In this document: positions 53,964-63,651 of the stretch, piece by piece | Numbering within the stretch: the first letter of the stretch is position 1 | How the letters are laid out: every line of letters starts with the position of its first letter | Origin: Paenibacillaceae bacterium | GTDB taxonomy: Bacteria; Bacillota; Clostridia; Lachnospirales; Lachnospiraceae | NCBI GenBank assembly: GCA_015057705.1 | Contig: SVDU01000002.1 | Coordinates: 186,001-250,000, forward strand | DNA: 64,000 bases | Direction of reading: 5' to 3' | Notes under the pieces: generated by a model | Told to the model about the DNA's origin: nothing | The model's database searches: none | The model's input: the letters and a program-made list of their open reading frames with translations, nothing else | Position numbers and translations under genes: made by a program

Positions 53964-55337
53964 TTATTCTTCTATTTTCTTTTTGTATATTTCAATTACC
54001 TTTTTCATTGCCTCCTGGCCTGGAGCTCCGATGGTCATTCTTTTTTCCACACAGGTCTTTAAACTGATCGCATCGTAAATATCTTCTTCAAAAACAGGGC
54101 TGATAGCTTTGTATTCTTCCAGAGTCATATCATCCAGAGCGATTCCTTTCTCTATGCAGAAAAGGACCAGCTGTCCCACGATTCCATGGGCATCACGGAA
54201 AGGAACTCCGTGGTTTACCAGATAATCTGCGGCATCGGTAGCGTTGGTAAAACCATTTTTTGCACTGACCTCCATCACATCCTTGCGGAAGGACATGGAG
54301 GAAATCATTCCTGTAAAAAGAGCCAGACAGCCTTTTACTGTATCAATAGCATCAAAAGTCAGTTCCTTATCCTCCTGCATATCCTTATTATAAGCAAGAG
54401 GAATTCCCTTCATGGTCGTCAGAATGGAAATAAGTGCTCCATAAACCCGTCCTGTCTTTCCTCTGATCAGCTCTGCAATATCCGGATTCTTTTTCTGAGG
54501 CATAATGCTGCTTCCCGTACTGTAGGAATCATCAATTTCAACAAAACGGTACTCATTGGTATTCCATATAATAATTTCCTCACAGAACCTGCTTAAATGC
54601 ATGGAGATGGTTGATAAAGCACTTAAAAGTTCAATTAAGTAATCTCTGTCTGCAACTGAGTCCATGCTGTTTAAGGTAGGTCCATCAAAGCCAAGAAGCT
54701 CTGCGGTGTATTCACGGTCCAGGGGATAGGTGGTTCCTGCCAAAGCTCCGGATCCCAGCGGACAGTAGTTCATTCTCTTTCTGATATCCAAAAGGCGGGA
54801 ATAGTCCCGGTCAAACATCTCAAAATAAGCACCTGCATGATGAGCCAGGGTAATTGGCTGGGCTTTCTGCAAATGGGTAAATCCAGGCATATAGGTATCC
54901 AGATTTTTCTCCATTAAAGCCAGAAGTTCCGTTAAAAGCCCCTTTACAAGAGCGGTAAGTTCATCGATTTCATCTCTGGTGTACAGTTTCATATCCAGAG
55001 CCACCTGATCATTTCTGCTTCTTCCCGTATGGAGACGCTTTCCTGCTTCTCCGATCCGTTCCGTTAAATTGGCTTCCACAAAAGAGTGGATATCTTCATG
55101 CTCCGCCGTGATTGTAAGGGCTCCGCTTTCTAAATCGGCACAGATTCCTTTCAGACCATCGATAATTTTATCCCGGTCCTCTTCACTGATGATTCCCTGT
55201 TTTGCCAGCATTGTAACGTGGGCAATGCTTCCCTCAATGTCCTGATGATAAAACTTCTGGTCAAAAGACAGGGATGCGTTAAAATTGTGAACCAGCTGAT
55301 TGGTTTCCTTGGTGAAGCGACCGCCCCATAATTTCAT
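53964..55337 (-). CDS. argH: Argininosuccinate lyase
   Basis: Last step of arginine biosynthesis, argininosuccinate to arginine and fumarate. The 457 residues begin [27 protein letters not shown]. They contain [28 protein letters not shown] and the superfamily loop [12 protein letters not shown] with the catalytic Ser. No argG is adjacent, so argH is separated from the rest of the pathway here. Confidence 0.97.
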   Translation of the reverse strand: MKLWGGRFTKETNQLVHNFNASLSFDQKFYHQDIEGSIAHVTMLAKQGIISEEDRDKIIDGLKGICADLESGALTITAEHEDIHSFVEANLTERIGEAGKRLHTGRSRNDQVALDMKLYTRDEIDELTALVKGLLTELLALMEKNLDTYMPGFTHLQKAQPITLAHHAGAYFEMFDRDYSRLLDIRKRMNYCPLGSGALAGTTYPLDREYTAELLGFDGPTLNSMDSVADRDYLIELLSALSTISMHLSRFCEEIIIWNTNEYRFVEIDDSYSTGSSIMPQKKNPDIAELIRGKTGRVYGALISILTTMKGIPLAYNKDMQEDKELTFDAIDTVKGCLALFTGMISSMSFRKDVMEVSAKNGFTNATDAADYLVNHGVPFRDAHGIVGQLVLFCIEKGIALDDMTLEEYKAISPVFEEDIYDAISLKTCVEKRMTIGAPGQEAMKKVIEIYKKKIEE

Positions 55338-55356
55338 AATTAGTTCTCCTCTTTCC

Positions 55357-58227
55357 TTAGTTAGTTGTATGAGTCCGCATGGGTTTGCGTTTTTTGTTCT
55401 TTCCTGCTGCCAGGCCTGTCAGCACCAGAAGTATCAGGATACTTCCTCCAGTAATCATTCCTCCGGCTTTTAAGCCCTCCGGCATATATTCAAGGGAAAC
55501 TTCATGAGTTCCTGCAGTCATATGAACGCTTAAAAACGTATCAAAGATTTTATAAGGTTCTGCTTCCTTCCCGTCGATCTTTACAGTCCAGCCTTTGTCA
55601 AAAGGAATACTGAGATACAAAAGTCCTGCCTTATCAGCATTAACGGTTCCCTTAATCTGGGTATCGGTCCACTTTGTAAGCTTAAGCGGATTCTTATTTA
55701 ATACCTGATAAGCAGATTCCAGACCCTCTGGAAGAAAACGGTAAGCACTTGCTATTAGATCCTGATCATTGTCATCATTTCGAAGTGTAACCTCTTCCCC
55801 TGATTTTAAATAGCCAAGTTCCAGTAAGTATCCACGGCTTACATTATCAAAGTTTTTTGTCTTCTCTCCCATAAGTGCAGCAACTTTTTCAACCTTCTTA
55901 TTGCTGACAAAAACATAATAATCGCCATCTGTATCAGGTGTAAATGTAAAGCTCTTTCCCTTCACTTCACTGGGTACTTCAAAAAGCACCGGACTTGCAC
56001 CCAATACCACCGATAAATCATTCTGAACCTCAGCCGGATTGGTCAGCTCCAGCTGCCAGTTATTCTCCACATCATAAGGTAGCATAAACCCTAATGAGAG
56101 TGCATAATTATTCTTCCACAGCTGCATCTCATCCTGAACCGAAACAAGAGAGGATACTTCATTTTCTCCCACCTCTTCTGAGTACAGAGCGTATTTTACG
56201 CCAAAAAGTGCATCTACCAAAGGAGTGCTTCCTGTAATGCTATAGGCATTGGTTGAACTTTCGCATCCAAGCTTTTTAAAAAATTTAGACAGATCCGCAT
56301 TGGCAGTGGACGAAAACAGAGAAACAGATGGAAAATTCATCCATGCACCGTCGTTCTTGGTTTTTCTTGTCACCTTTTCCACTCTGTAAAAATCCGGGTT
56401 AGGCAGCAGACTTTCTGTTAAGTCAATGGAGGCCTTATTATCTTTTACATAGCTTGTACGGCTTGTAGTTGTAACACTTGTAACCGTAGTATTGACTGCT
56501 GCCTCTAACGCTACCACTCCAAGAGCCAGCAAAACAAGCACATTCCGGTTGATTCCTCTCTGATAAAGGCTGATCAGTCCTGTATAAACTGCCAGAAAAA
56601 TGATGGCAACATAGAAGATAGAAAAATGGAAGGCATCGTCTGTAATCAGTTTCTGAGCCATAATCACAAAGATTACAGTGGCAAAAAAAGCTGTCACTAC
56701 ATGTTTCCATGGTATCTCATGTAAATAGATATAAGCGTGATATCCTGCTGTCAGCAGGAGGAAAATATAAATAAAGGACTGTCTGCAGGGAAGGCTGTTT
56801 GGATAGTGGAATCCATGCCAGATAAAATTAAATACATTAATGGAGAAGCTGGCATAAAAAAACAATAAAAGGGAACACATGACAATCTTATCCCTCTGCC
56901 GGATCTTCCTGCATCCAAGATACAAAAGGAAAAATATAAGAATTGCCACGCCGCAGTAAATATTCGGCCAGTGATCCAGTCCGATTTCTGTTTCCACTGC
57001 AGGCAAATGTCTTGCTATCATATCAAAGATGGAAAAATAGGAGCTGAATGTCTGAGGAAAGTTAATATCTCCAGAGGCTGTCATTTTCATGGCATAGATT
57101 TCAGGCAGCAGTACTACTGCAGCCAATCCACCTGCAATAAGAGAATACACTGCAAAATGAATCCCGTTTATCAGAACCTCTTTCCATGTTTTTCTTCCTT
57201 CCAGAATCAGAAGTGCCAGGAAATAGAAGACCATAAAAATACATATCATAATCGATATGTAATAATTGGATAAAATTGATAACCCAAGTGTAATGCAGTA
57301 AAGAATGCATTTCTTTTCCTGAACCAGCTTTTCTAATCCAAGCATAATAAGCGGGAACAAAAGAATACAGTCCAGCCACATAATATTCCAGCTATACGCT
57401 GCCATATACCCGGATAATGCATAAAAAATCCCAAAGAAAGCGATTCCAAAATCAACTGTTTTAAAATGTCTGCGCAGATACCATGAAAAAGAAAGACCAC
57501 TTAATCCAATCTTTACCACAATCATATAAGTCATGAATTCAATGATAAAGTTTTTCGGGCAGAGTGCGATCAGCCAGTTTAAGGGGCTTGCCAGATAATA
57601 GGAATAAAGAGCTGCAAAATTAACTCCCATACCAATATCCCAGCTGTATAACAGGCTGCCTCCATGAGTCAGCTTATACTGAAACTCAGAGAAAAAAGGC
57701 GCATACTGATGATACATATCCGTTCTTAAAAAGCTTTCTTCTCCAAAGGGAAAGATCCCTCTCTGGGCAAAGATAATAATCATAATAATCACAGGCACGA
57801 AAAAGGCGGCAATCAGACCATCAGAGTCCTTTACCAGACTTCCGCTTCTATGCTCTTTTTTCCGAAAGGAGCGGAAAACCTCCTGGTGTTCTTCTTCAAA
57901 TGGTTCTTCTTCCCCGATTTCTTCCTCTCCGTCTTCCTCTGTAATTACATATTCGTCAACGGGATCACATTCACTGTCTTCATTGGAATCATCAAAATCA
58001 TAAAGTTCTTCCATACCTTCTACCGGAACCTCCAGCCTTATGACTGGCATGGATTCATAATCCGGTTGTTCTTCTCCCTCGTCCCCCAAAAAACCTGTAT
58101 TCTGTCTGTCATCCGTTTTTTTCCCTTCCCGGATGTCTGGTGTTTTATCTTTTTTTTCATCTGATGTCATCTTTAGAATATCCTCTAATTCCTTTGAAAT
58201 CTTTTCAATATCGTCATCGCGTTCCAT
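55357..58227 (-). CDS. YfhO family membrane protein with long acidic cytosolic N-terminus
   Basis: The 956-residue protein has an unusual first 140 residues, charged and acidic ([26 protein letters not shown]). About 12 membrane helices follow, starting [38 protein letters not shown], the YfhO signature. The C-terminal 300 residues are extracytoplasmic and beta-rich, and one final helix ([21 protein letters not shown]) ends the protein. YfhO proteins are GT-C fold glycosyltransferases, in some species adding sugars to lipoteichoic acid. The adjacent GtrA gene supports a surface-glycosylation role. The substrate is unknown. Confidence 0.88.
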   Translation of the reverse strand: MERDDDIEKISKELEDILKMTSDEKKDKTPDIREGKKTDDRQNTGFLGDEGEEQPDYESMPVIRLEVPVEGMEELYDFDDSNEDSECDPVDEYVITEEDGEEEIGEEEPFEEEHQEVFRSFRKKEHRSGSLVKDSDGLIAAFFVPVIIMIIIFAQRGIFPFGEESFLRTDMYHQYAPFFSEFQYKLTHGGSLLYSWDIGMGVNFAALYSYYLASPLNWLIALCPKNFIIEFMTYMIVVKIGLSGLSFSWYLRRHFKTVDFGIAFFGIFYALSGYMAAYSWNIMWLDCILLFPLIMLGLEKLVQEKKCILYCITLGLSILSNYYISIMICIFMVFYFLALLILEGRKTWKEVLINGIHFAVYSLIAGGLAAVVLLPEIYAMKMTASGDINFPQTFSSYFSIFDMIARHLPAVETEIGLDHWPNIYCGVAILIFFLLYLGCRKIRQRDKIVMCSLLLFFYASFSINVFNFIWHGFHYPNSLPCRQSFIYIFLLLTAGYHAYIYLHEIPWKHVVTAFFATVIFVIMAQKLITDDAFHFSIFYVAIIFLAVYTGLISLYQRGINRNVLVLLALGVVALEAAVNTTVTSVTTTSRTSYVKDNKASIDLTESLLPNPDFYRVEKVTRKTKNDGAWMNFPSVSLFSSTANADLSKFFKKLGCESSTNAYSITGSTPLVDALFGVKYALYSEEVGENEVSSLVSVQDEMQLWKNNYALSLGFMLPYDVENNWQLELTNPAEVQNDLSVVLGASPVLFEVPSEVKGKSFTFTPDTDGDYYVFVSNKKVEKVAALMGEKTKNFDNVSRGYLLELGYLKSGEEVTLRNDDNDQDLIASAYRFLPEGLESAYQVLNKNPLKLTKWTDTQIKGTVNADKAGLLYLSIPFDKGWTVKIDGKEAEPYKIFDTFLSVHMTAGTHEVSLEYMPEGLKAGGMITGGSILILLVLTGLAAGKNKKRKPMRTHTTN

Positions 58228-58232
58228 TTTAC

Positions 58233-58667
58233 TTACCTCTCTTTACAAGGGGGAACCTCACTCTTTCGGAATATGAAAAGCTTACTGAATACATAATTAA
58301 CAATTACAACCACGATGGACACCAGTATTTTGCTTACATATTCATCCATATTGAGCCAGGAAACCATTATCACCATAAGAACCATTTCCATGACGCCTGA
58401 TGCCGCCCTGCATGCAGTAAAGGAAATCATCTCCTTAACCACAAACCCCAGGTGCAGATCATAGCTTTGAAATACAAAGATTTTATTAACACCAAATGCA
58501 AACAGCACAGAAACCAGCCAGGCTGCTGCAGTACTGATCCGATAGTCGACTCCGGTCTTCACCATTCCAACATACACGATCCAGTTGACTACCGTGGTAA
58601 GGACACCAAAAACCAAATAGGATATGACCTCCCGGTTCATAACCTTGTCCCATATTTTTTTAATCAT
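58233..58667 (-). CDS. GtrA-like membrane protein
   Basis: The 144-residue protein has four membrane helices and the GtrA pattern (REVISYLVFGVLTTVVNWIVYVGMVKTGVDYRISTAAAWLVSVLFAFGVNKIFVFQS). GtrA-type proteins flip lipid-linked glucose for surface-polymer glycosylation. The ATG at 58667 follows an AGGAG site. It lies 5 nt before the YfhO-type gene; flippase plus glycosyltransferase is a sensible pair. Confidence 0.88.
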   Translation of the reverse strand: MIKKIWDKVMNREVISYLVFGVLTTVVNWIVYVGMVKTGVDYRISTAAAWLVSVLFAFGVNKIFVFQSYDLHLGFVVKEMISFTACRAASGVMEMVLMVIMVSWLNMDEYVSKILVSIVVVIVNYVFSKLFIFRKSEVPPCKER

Positions 58668-58735
58668 AATAGCTGTTCTCCTGTAAAACACATTTCCTCT
58701 ATTGTATTATAGGCACCGGAAATTGTAAAGGGAAT

Positions 58736-59737
58736 CTAAGGGGACGTTACCAGAAAGTCCTTAGCGCCCTCCGTGTAGTGAACCTTGCCATCCTCGGTAA
58801 TAAAAACACCATAAACATCATCCATGGAATTTAGCAGCTCCATTCCCTTTTCCAGTCCCATAGAAAAACAGGTGGTAGACAATGCATCCCCATCAACTGA
58901 AAGCTTTGAAAGAATGGTGACGGAAACCAGTCCGTTCTCATAAGGAAATCCGTCTCTGGGATTTAAAATATGATGGTAGTTCACACCATCTTTTTCAAAA
59001 TGACGCTCATAAACCCCGGAGGATACCACTGACATATCTTCTATATTTAACGTTTCAATGGTCTCATTTCTGTCTGCATAGGGCTTTTGCAGTCCAATCT
59101 TAAAAGGGCTTCCATCTGGTTTCTTCCCCACACAGAGTACATTTCCTCCCAGATTAATCACTGCACTTTTCACTCCCTGTTCAAGAAGATAATCTTTCAT
59201 GCGGTCTGCTATATAGCCCTTTGCAATCGCCCCCAAATCAAGGGAAGTATCCGTAGATAAAAAGGTGAGGGTATCATCATCAAGCTTTAAACTCTGATAA
59301 CCTACTTTTTTCACCGCAGCACTGATTTTCTCCGAAGGGGGAATAACGGGATTTGAGGCAGTAAAGTCCCATAAGGAAGACAAAGGTTCGATGGTAATAT
59401 CAAAATCACCATTGGATATTTTGGAATAATAAAGCCCCTTGGAAAGCAGGGCAGCCATATCCGGTGACAGCTTCACAGATGTTTCCTGTGCAGGTCTGTG
59501 ATTGATTTTATAAACTTCACTGCTTTCAATGGTTTTACTGAAAATATTTTCATAGGAACGGCACAGATCCAGACATTCCTTTAATATTTTAGGATCATCG
59601 TTATCATAAAGGGTAACTGTTACAAATGTATTTAACAAAAATCCAGATTTACTGATTGGCTCTATTTTTCTATGACATCCGGTAAGAAGACTGACAGCCA
59701 GGCAGACCGCCAAAATCGCTGCTTTTCCTTTTTTCAT
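58736..59737 (-). CDS. apbE: FAD:protein FMN transferase (ApbE), lipoprotein
   Basis: ApbE attaches FMN to Thr/Ser of Rnf/Nqr-type flavoproteins outside the membrane. The 333 residues start with a lipoprotein signal (AVCLAVSLLTGCHRK) and contain LDLGAIAKGYIADRMKDYLLEQGVKSAVINLGGNVLCVG, HHILNPRDGFPYENGLVSVTIL and DALSTTCFSMGLEKG. No rnf genes are in the window. It overlaps cbiK by four bases. Confidence 0.95.
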   Translation of the reverse strand: MKKGKAAILAVCLAVSLLTGCHRKIEPISKSGFLLNTFVTVTLYDNDDPKILKECLDLCRSYENIFSKTIESSEVYKINHRPAQETSVKLSPDMAALLSKGLYYSKISNGDFDITIEPLSSLWDFTASNPVIPPSEKISAAVKKVGYQSLKLDDDTLTFLSTDTSLDLGAIAKGYIADRMKDYLLEQGVKSAVINLGGNVLCVGKKPDGSPFKIGLQKPYADRNETIETLNIEDMSVVSSGVYERHFEKDGVNYHHILNPRDGFPYENGLVSVTILSKLSVDGDALSTTCFSMGLEKGMELLNSMDDVYGVFITEDGKVHYTEGAKDFLVTSP

Positions 59738-60531
59738 TCCTGATCCTCCAATTTATTACCGGCTTCCCTTGCGTGTTCCACAAACATCCGGCGTACACCT
59801 TCAATTTCACCCATTCCTTTCAACCGGCAGATCACATCATAACCATCTGCTTCCAGCCGGCATTTCCACGAATCACTATCTGTCCCAGCCATATCATTAT
59901 GGGCATGATCTCCGCATACAATCATCATGGGCTGAAGAACTGCATGTTTTGACTGTTTCCCGTTTAGTGCTTCTATTACATCATCAATGGAGGGTTCTGC
60001 TTCTACCGTTCCCACATGATACCTGGTATATCCCTGTTTTTTCAAAATTCCAGCCAGGCGGTTATAGGCCGCATTGGCTTCATGTTCGGAACCATGGCCC
60101 ATAAACACAATCTCCGTACCTTCCGAATCATATTCCTTTGTATCTTCCGTCAGGATCTCAGTCAGTTTTAAATAATCCTCCTCAGAAGAAAGAAGGGGCG
60201 CACCGATTATCAACTGGTCAAACGAATCTTCCTGTTTTTTTACAGCATTGACAATACAGTCATATTCTTCTCCACCCATTACAAGAGTCGGTTGGATCAA
60301 CACCCGTTTAAAGCCTTCTGCTGCCAGCTTTTCCATGGCTTCTTCTACTCCGTCAATCATAATATTATCCCGTTTTCTTAATATATCTATAATAATCCGA
60401 CTGGTAAAAGCCCGTCTTAATTCATAAGTAGGAAATTCAGCTGCTACAGCCTGTTCAATGGCTTCTATGGTCTTGCTTCTGCTTTCGTTATAACTTGTCC
60501 CAAAGCTCACTACTAGTAATGCCTGTTTCAT
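59734..60531 (-). CDS. cbiK: Sirohydrochlorin cobaltochelatase, CbiK type
   Basis: CbiK inserts cobalt into sirohydrochlorin in anaerobic B12 synthesis. The 265 residues begin MKQALLVVSFGTSYNESRSKTIEAIEQAV. They have the two-domain chelatase pattern with His candidates in IVFMGHGSEHEANAAYN and MMIVCGDHAHNDMAGTD. No other cobalamin gene is nearby; the partner is apbE. The ATG at 60531 fits homologues better than the GTG at 60546. Confidence 0.92.
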   Translation of the reverse strand: MKQALLVVSFGTSYNESRSKTIEAIEQAVAAEFPTYELRRAFTSRIIIDILRKRDNIMIDGVEEAMEKLAAEGFKRVLIQPTLVMGGEEYDCIVNAVKKQEDSFDQLIIGAPLLSSEEDYLKLTEILTEDTKEYDSEGTEIVFMGHGSEHEANAAYNRLAGILKKQGYTRYHVGTVEAEPSIDDVIEALNGKQSKHAVLQPMMIVCGDHAHNDMAGTDSDSWKCRLEADGYDVICRLKGMGEIEGVRRMFVEHAREAGNKLEDQE

Positions 60532-60612
60532 CTTTCTGGTCCACACTTTCTAATCATTTTCCTGACTACCATATCACAGATGATTTTTGCTGTCAAATTC
60601 CTTTTTACGCAC

Positions 60613-60646
60613 CACAGGCGCAGAACCAAACGGTTCTGCGCCTGTG
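60613..60646. terminator. Perfect 15-bp hairpin downstream of the alcohol dehydrogenase
   Basis: CACAGGCGCAGAACC (60613-60627) pairs with GGTTCTGCGCCTGTG (60632-60646) around an AAAC loop. No T-run follows on the minus strand, so it may act as a weak terminator or as an mRNA 3' stabiliser. Confidence 0.6.
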
Positions 60647-60679
60647 ATACACATTGCATACATTTTATTGGAGATTATC

Positions 60680-61870
60680 TTAAAAATCTACCTCTTTATC
60701 ATAGTAACAACAGGTTAACAGCTTCTCCATCTCAGCCGGGGTAATTGCCCGTGGGTTGGAGCCGGTGCATGCATCACCAACTGCTAACTCAGCTACTGCC
60801 GCTAATTTATCATTGAACTCTGCTTCGTCAATGATTCCGCCTTCGTATTCCTTAATACAGGTAGGAATATCCAGCTCCTTGTTCATAGAACGGACCTCAG
60901 CAATTAATGCATCAACCAGTTCTTCATCTGTACTGCCCTCTAAACCAATGAAACGGGCAATCTCACCATAACGCTTTGCTGCCTCTGCGTTTTTGGCATT
61001 AAACTTAATAACTTTCGGAAGATACATCGCATTGGCACAGCCATGCACAATGTGTCCGCCGGAATAAGCAGCTCCTGTTTTATGAGCCATGGAATGAACG
61101 ATTCCAAGGAGTGCATTGGAAAATGCCATACCTGCAAGACACTGTGCATTATGCATACGGTCACGTGCAGCCATATCTCCGTTATAGGAATCAATTAAAT
61201 CATTATGTATCATCTTAATCGCATGAAGCGCAAGAGGATCGGTATAATCGCAGTGAAGAGTGGAAACATATGCTTCCATTGCATGGGTAATTGCATCCAT
61301 ACCGGTATGAGCTGTCAGCTTTTTAGGCATGGTCTCAGCAAGATCCGGGTCAACAATTGCCACATCGGGTGTTATATTAAAGTCAGCAAGGGGATACTTG
61401 ATGCCCTTGTGATAATCGGTAATAACGCTGAATGCCGTAACTTCGGTAGCAGTACCGGAAGTAGAAGGAATGGCGCAGAACAGTGCTTTTGTTCTTAAAG
61501 TCGGGAAATTAAAAGGAATGCACAAATCCTCAAAAGTTGTATCCGGGTATTCATAAAATGCCCACATTGCTTTTGCCGCATCAATCGGTGATCCGCCGCC
61601 GATTGCTACGATCCAGTCCGGTTCGAACTCCCGCATCATCTGGGCACCCTTCATAACGGTTTCAACACTGGGATCAGGTTCTACCCCTTCAAACAGTTTT
61701 ACTTCTAATCCAGCTTCTTTTAAATATGCTTCCACTCTGTCAAGAAAGCCAAAACGCTTCATAGAGCCGCCGCCTACGACAACAATTGCTTTCTTTCCCT
61801 TTAAGTTTTTTATTTCCTCCAGGGAGCCTTTTCCATGATAAAGGTCTCTGGGTAATGTAAATCTAGCCAT
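60680..61870 (-). CDS. Iron-containing alcohol dehydrogenase
   Basis: The 396-residue Fe-ADH has the nucleotide motif GGGSMKRFG, GGGSPIDAAKAMW, and the metal-binding region PKKLTAHTGMDAITHAMEAYVS with the later His in GIVHSMAHKTGAAYSGGHIVHG. It matches NAD(P)H-dependent butanol/1,3-propanediol-type dehydrogenases, used to regenerate NAD during fermentation. The divergent-side LysR and rex genes upstream point to redox control, although all three read in the same direction. Substrate is not decided. Confidence 0.94.
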   Translation of the reverse strand: MARFTLPRDLYHGKGSLEEIKNLKGKKAIVVVGGGSMKRFGFLDRVEAYLKEAGLEVKLFEGVEPDPSVETVMKGAQMMREFEPDWIVAIGGGSPIDAAKAMWAFYEYPDTTFEDLCIPFNFPTLRTKALFCAIPSTSGTATEVTAFSVITDYHKGIKYPLADFNITPDVAIVDPDLAETMPKKLTAHTGMDAITHAMEAYVSTLHCDYTDPLALHAIKMIHNDLIDSYNGDMAARDRMHNAQCLAGMAFSNALLGIVHSMAHKTGAAYSGGHIVHGCANAMYLPKVIKFNAKNAEAAKRYGEIARFIGLEGSTDEELVDALIAEVRSMNKELDIPTCIKEYEGGIIDEAEFNDKLAAVAELAVGDACTGSNPRAITPAEMEKLLTCCYYDKEVDF

Positions 61871-61950
61871 TGTAAAACCCTCCTTGTGAAATTCCTGTCG
61901 TTTCTATGAGATAATTGTAGTTCAAACAGAGAGGAATTACAAAGGTAAAA

Positions 61951-61986
61951 AAATATATATCAGTATATAAATACTGATATATATTT
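61951..61986 (-). terminator. AT-rich terminator after the LysR gene
   Basis: Perfect 16-bp arms (61951-61966 and 61971-61986) form an A/T-rich hairpin 8 nt after the LysR stop. On the minus strand a run of T follows. Confidence 0.75.
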
Positions 61987-61993
61987 AACATTC

Positions 61994-62911
61994 TTATTCT
62001 GCCAATTTTTCCTTTACAAAGTTTAACTGTTCAAGAAATTTCTTATCCCAGCTGGTAAGTGAATACCCCTTCCGGCAAATAAACGAATCCCTGAAACATT
62101 TCTTCTTCACGCATAGTTTTTCCACCAGCTGATACTGTTTTAGCAGCTCTTCCGGCATGGGAGATACCCACATATAGGTCAATTGATTGTCACACAAAAG
62201 CTGAAACTGGCTGCCCCGTTCATATACATAAATTCTCTTTGGGGATTTGGGATATTTCATTCCTGCTCCAATATCATCGTTTTTGCTGGAAACAACATCT
62301 CCGTGGACAATCTCAATAAAATTCATTAAATCTTCGGCTTCTATCACACTCTTATCTGCAAGAGGATGGGCGTTAGACATGAGGATCCTTAAAGAATACT
62401 CAAAAACAGATTCCATAATCAGACCCTTTGCAGCGGTCTCCCTTGCATAATACTTCTCAGAAGCAACCGGATACCGGATGATACCAAGATTGTACTCTCC
62501 TGTCTCCACATCCCTGATGGTATCTGTGGAATTGGTCTCCCGAAGCCATACGTTCATCATGGATTCAGCGCCCATCTCCTTTATAAAACCGGAAAATGCA
62601 GTGCTGATATAACTGGCTCTTGGCATGGATAGAGAAAACTCCACACCGCTTCCATCTCCTGTTTTATACAGATGTTCCATTTCATCGATCTGAATCAGAA
62701 CATTTCTGGCATGTTCTAAAAAGATCCTTCCTCTGGCAGTGGGCACAACTCCTTTGGAAGTCCGTTTAAAGATAGGCGCTCCAAGGCCTTCTTCCAAAGT
62801 CTTGATCGCCTTGCTGAGATTGGGCTGATCCATGTATAAATTGGCTGCTGCCTGTGTAATGGAACCGGTCTTTTCCACTTCAACCGCATACTGCAATAGC
62901 ACGGTATTCAA
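61994..62911 (-). CDS. LysR-family transcriptional regulator
   Basis: The 305-residue protein begins with the LysR winged helix (LLQYAVEVEKTGSITQAAANLYMDQPNLSKAIKTLEEGLGAPIFKRTSKGVVPTARGRIFL). A periplasmic-binding-like effector domain follows (residues 90-300). It overlaps the rex stop by four bases, so both are made from one mRNA. The gene in front of it is the iron alcohol dehydrogenase, a plausible target. The effector is not known. Confidence 0.92.
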   Translation of the reverse strand: MNTVLLQYAVEVEKTGSITQAAANLYMDQPNLSKAIKTLEEGLGAPIFKRTSKGVVPTARGRIFLEHARNVLIQIDEMEHLYKTGDGSGVEFSLSMPRASYISTAFSGFIKEMGAESMMNVWLRETNSTDTIRDVETGEYNLGIIRYPVASEKYYARETAAKGLIMESVFEYSLRILMSNAHPLADKSVIEAEDLMNFIEIVHGDVVSSKNDDIGAGMKYPKSPKRIYVYERGSQFQLLCDNQLTYMWVSPMPEELLKQYQLVEKLCVKKKCFRDSFICRKGYSLTSWDKKFLEQLNFVKEKLAE

Positions 62912-63591
62912 TCATCTTCCTCCTTTGTCTCCTGCCAACCATTCTTTTCCACTTCATACAGATACTTTGACAGTGCTGCAAGCGAAACTGCCATATTCTC
63001 GTTTTGAACCAGTATATGGGGCGGTACAGTCAGATGAATGGGAGCAAAATTCCAGATGGCCTTTACTCCGCCTGCCACCAGCCTGTCACAGACCCCCTGG
63101 GCATACTCAGCAGGAACGGTAATAATCCCAATGTGTATATTCATTCGCTGACAGAGGTTTTCCAGTTTATCCATGGAAAGCACCATCTTTCCACCGATTC
63201 TGGTATTCACCTTTCTTCCGTCAGCATCAAAAGCCATAACAATTTCAACCCCGTACTGTTCAAAGCCTTTATAGGAAAGCAGTGCTTTTCCCAGATATCC
63301 AACGCCTACCAGTGCTGCCTGATTGGTGTTATGAAATCCCAGAAATTCCTCCATATCTGCAATTAATTCCTTAATTACATATCCCATTTTGGGCTTTCCT
63401 GCTGTTTTGGCTACTAATGCCAGATCTTTTCGGACCTGAACCTCATTTAACTGAAGATCCAAAGCAATGGCGGGTGCGGAAATGGTTTCTAATCCATCGC
63501 TGCTTTTCTTTTCCAGATAATGATGATAAACGGGAAGGCGCTCCAGCGATTTTCTGGATATTCCTCCTACCATATGTCTCTTTTCTTCCAT
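62908..63591 (-). CDS. rex: Redox-sensing transcriptional repressor Rex
   Basis: Rex senses the NADH/NAD+ ratio and releases fermentation promoters when NADH rises. The 227 residues have an N-terminal winged helix (ISRKSLERLPVYHHYLEKKSSDGLETISAPAIALDLQLNEVQVRKDLALVAKTAGKPKMGYVIKELI). A Rossmann domain with VGVGYLGKALLSY and a domain-swapped C-terminal helix follow. The ATG at 63591 is 5 nt after GGGGGAAG. Translational coupling with the LysR gene suggests one regulatory unit. Confidence 0.95.
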   Translation of the reverse strand: MEEKRHMVGGISRKSLERLPVYHHYLEKKSSDGLETISAPAIALDLQLNEVQVRKDLALVAKTAGKPKMGYVIKELIADMEEFLGFHNTNQAALVGVGYLGKALLSYKGFEQYGVEIVMAFDADGRKVNTRIGGKMVLSMDKLENLCQRMNIHIGIITVPAEYAQGVCDRLVAGGVKAIWNFAPIHLTVPPHILVQNENMAVSLAALSKYLYEVEKNGWQETKEEDD

Positions 63592-63651
63592 AAAATCTTC
63601 CCCCAGTCTCATTTAGCAAATAACAGATACCGGCAACCCTTTTGTCACTTT

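Noticed and set aside
61895..61905. Rex operator upstream of the alcohol dehydrogenase
   Set aside because: Only one half (TTGTGAAAT) is visible; the inverted second half needed for a Rex dimer is missing, so it was not listed as a site.
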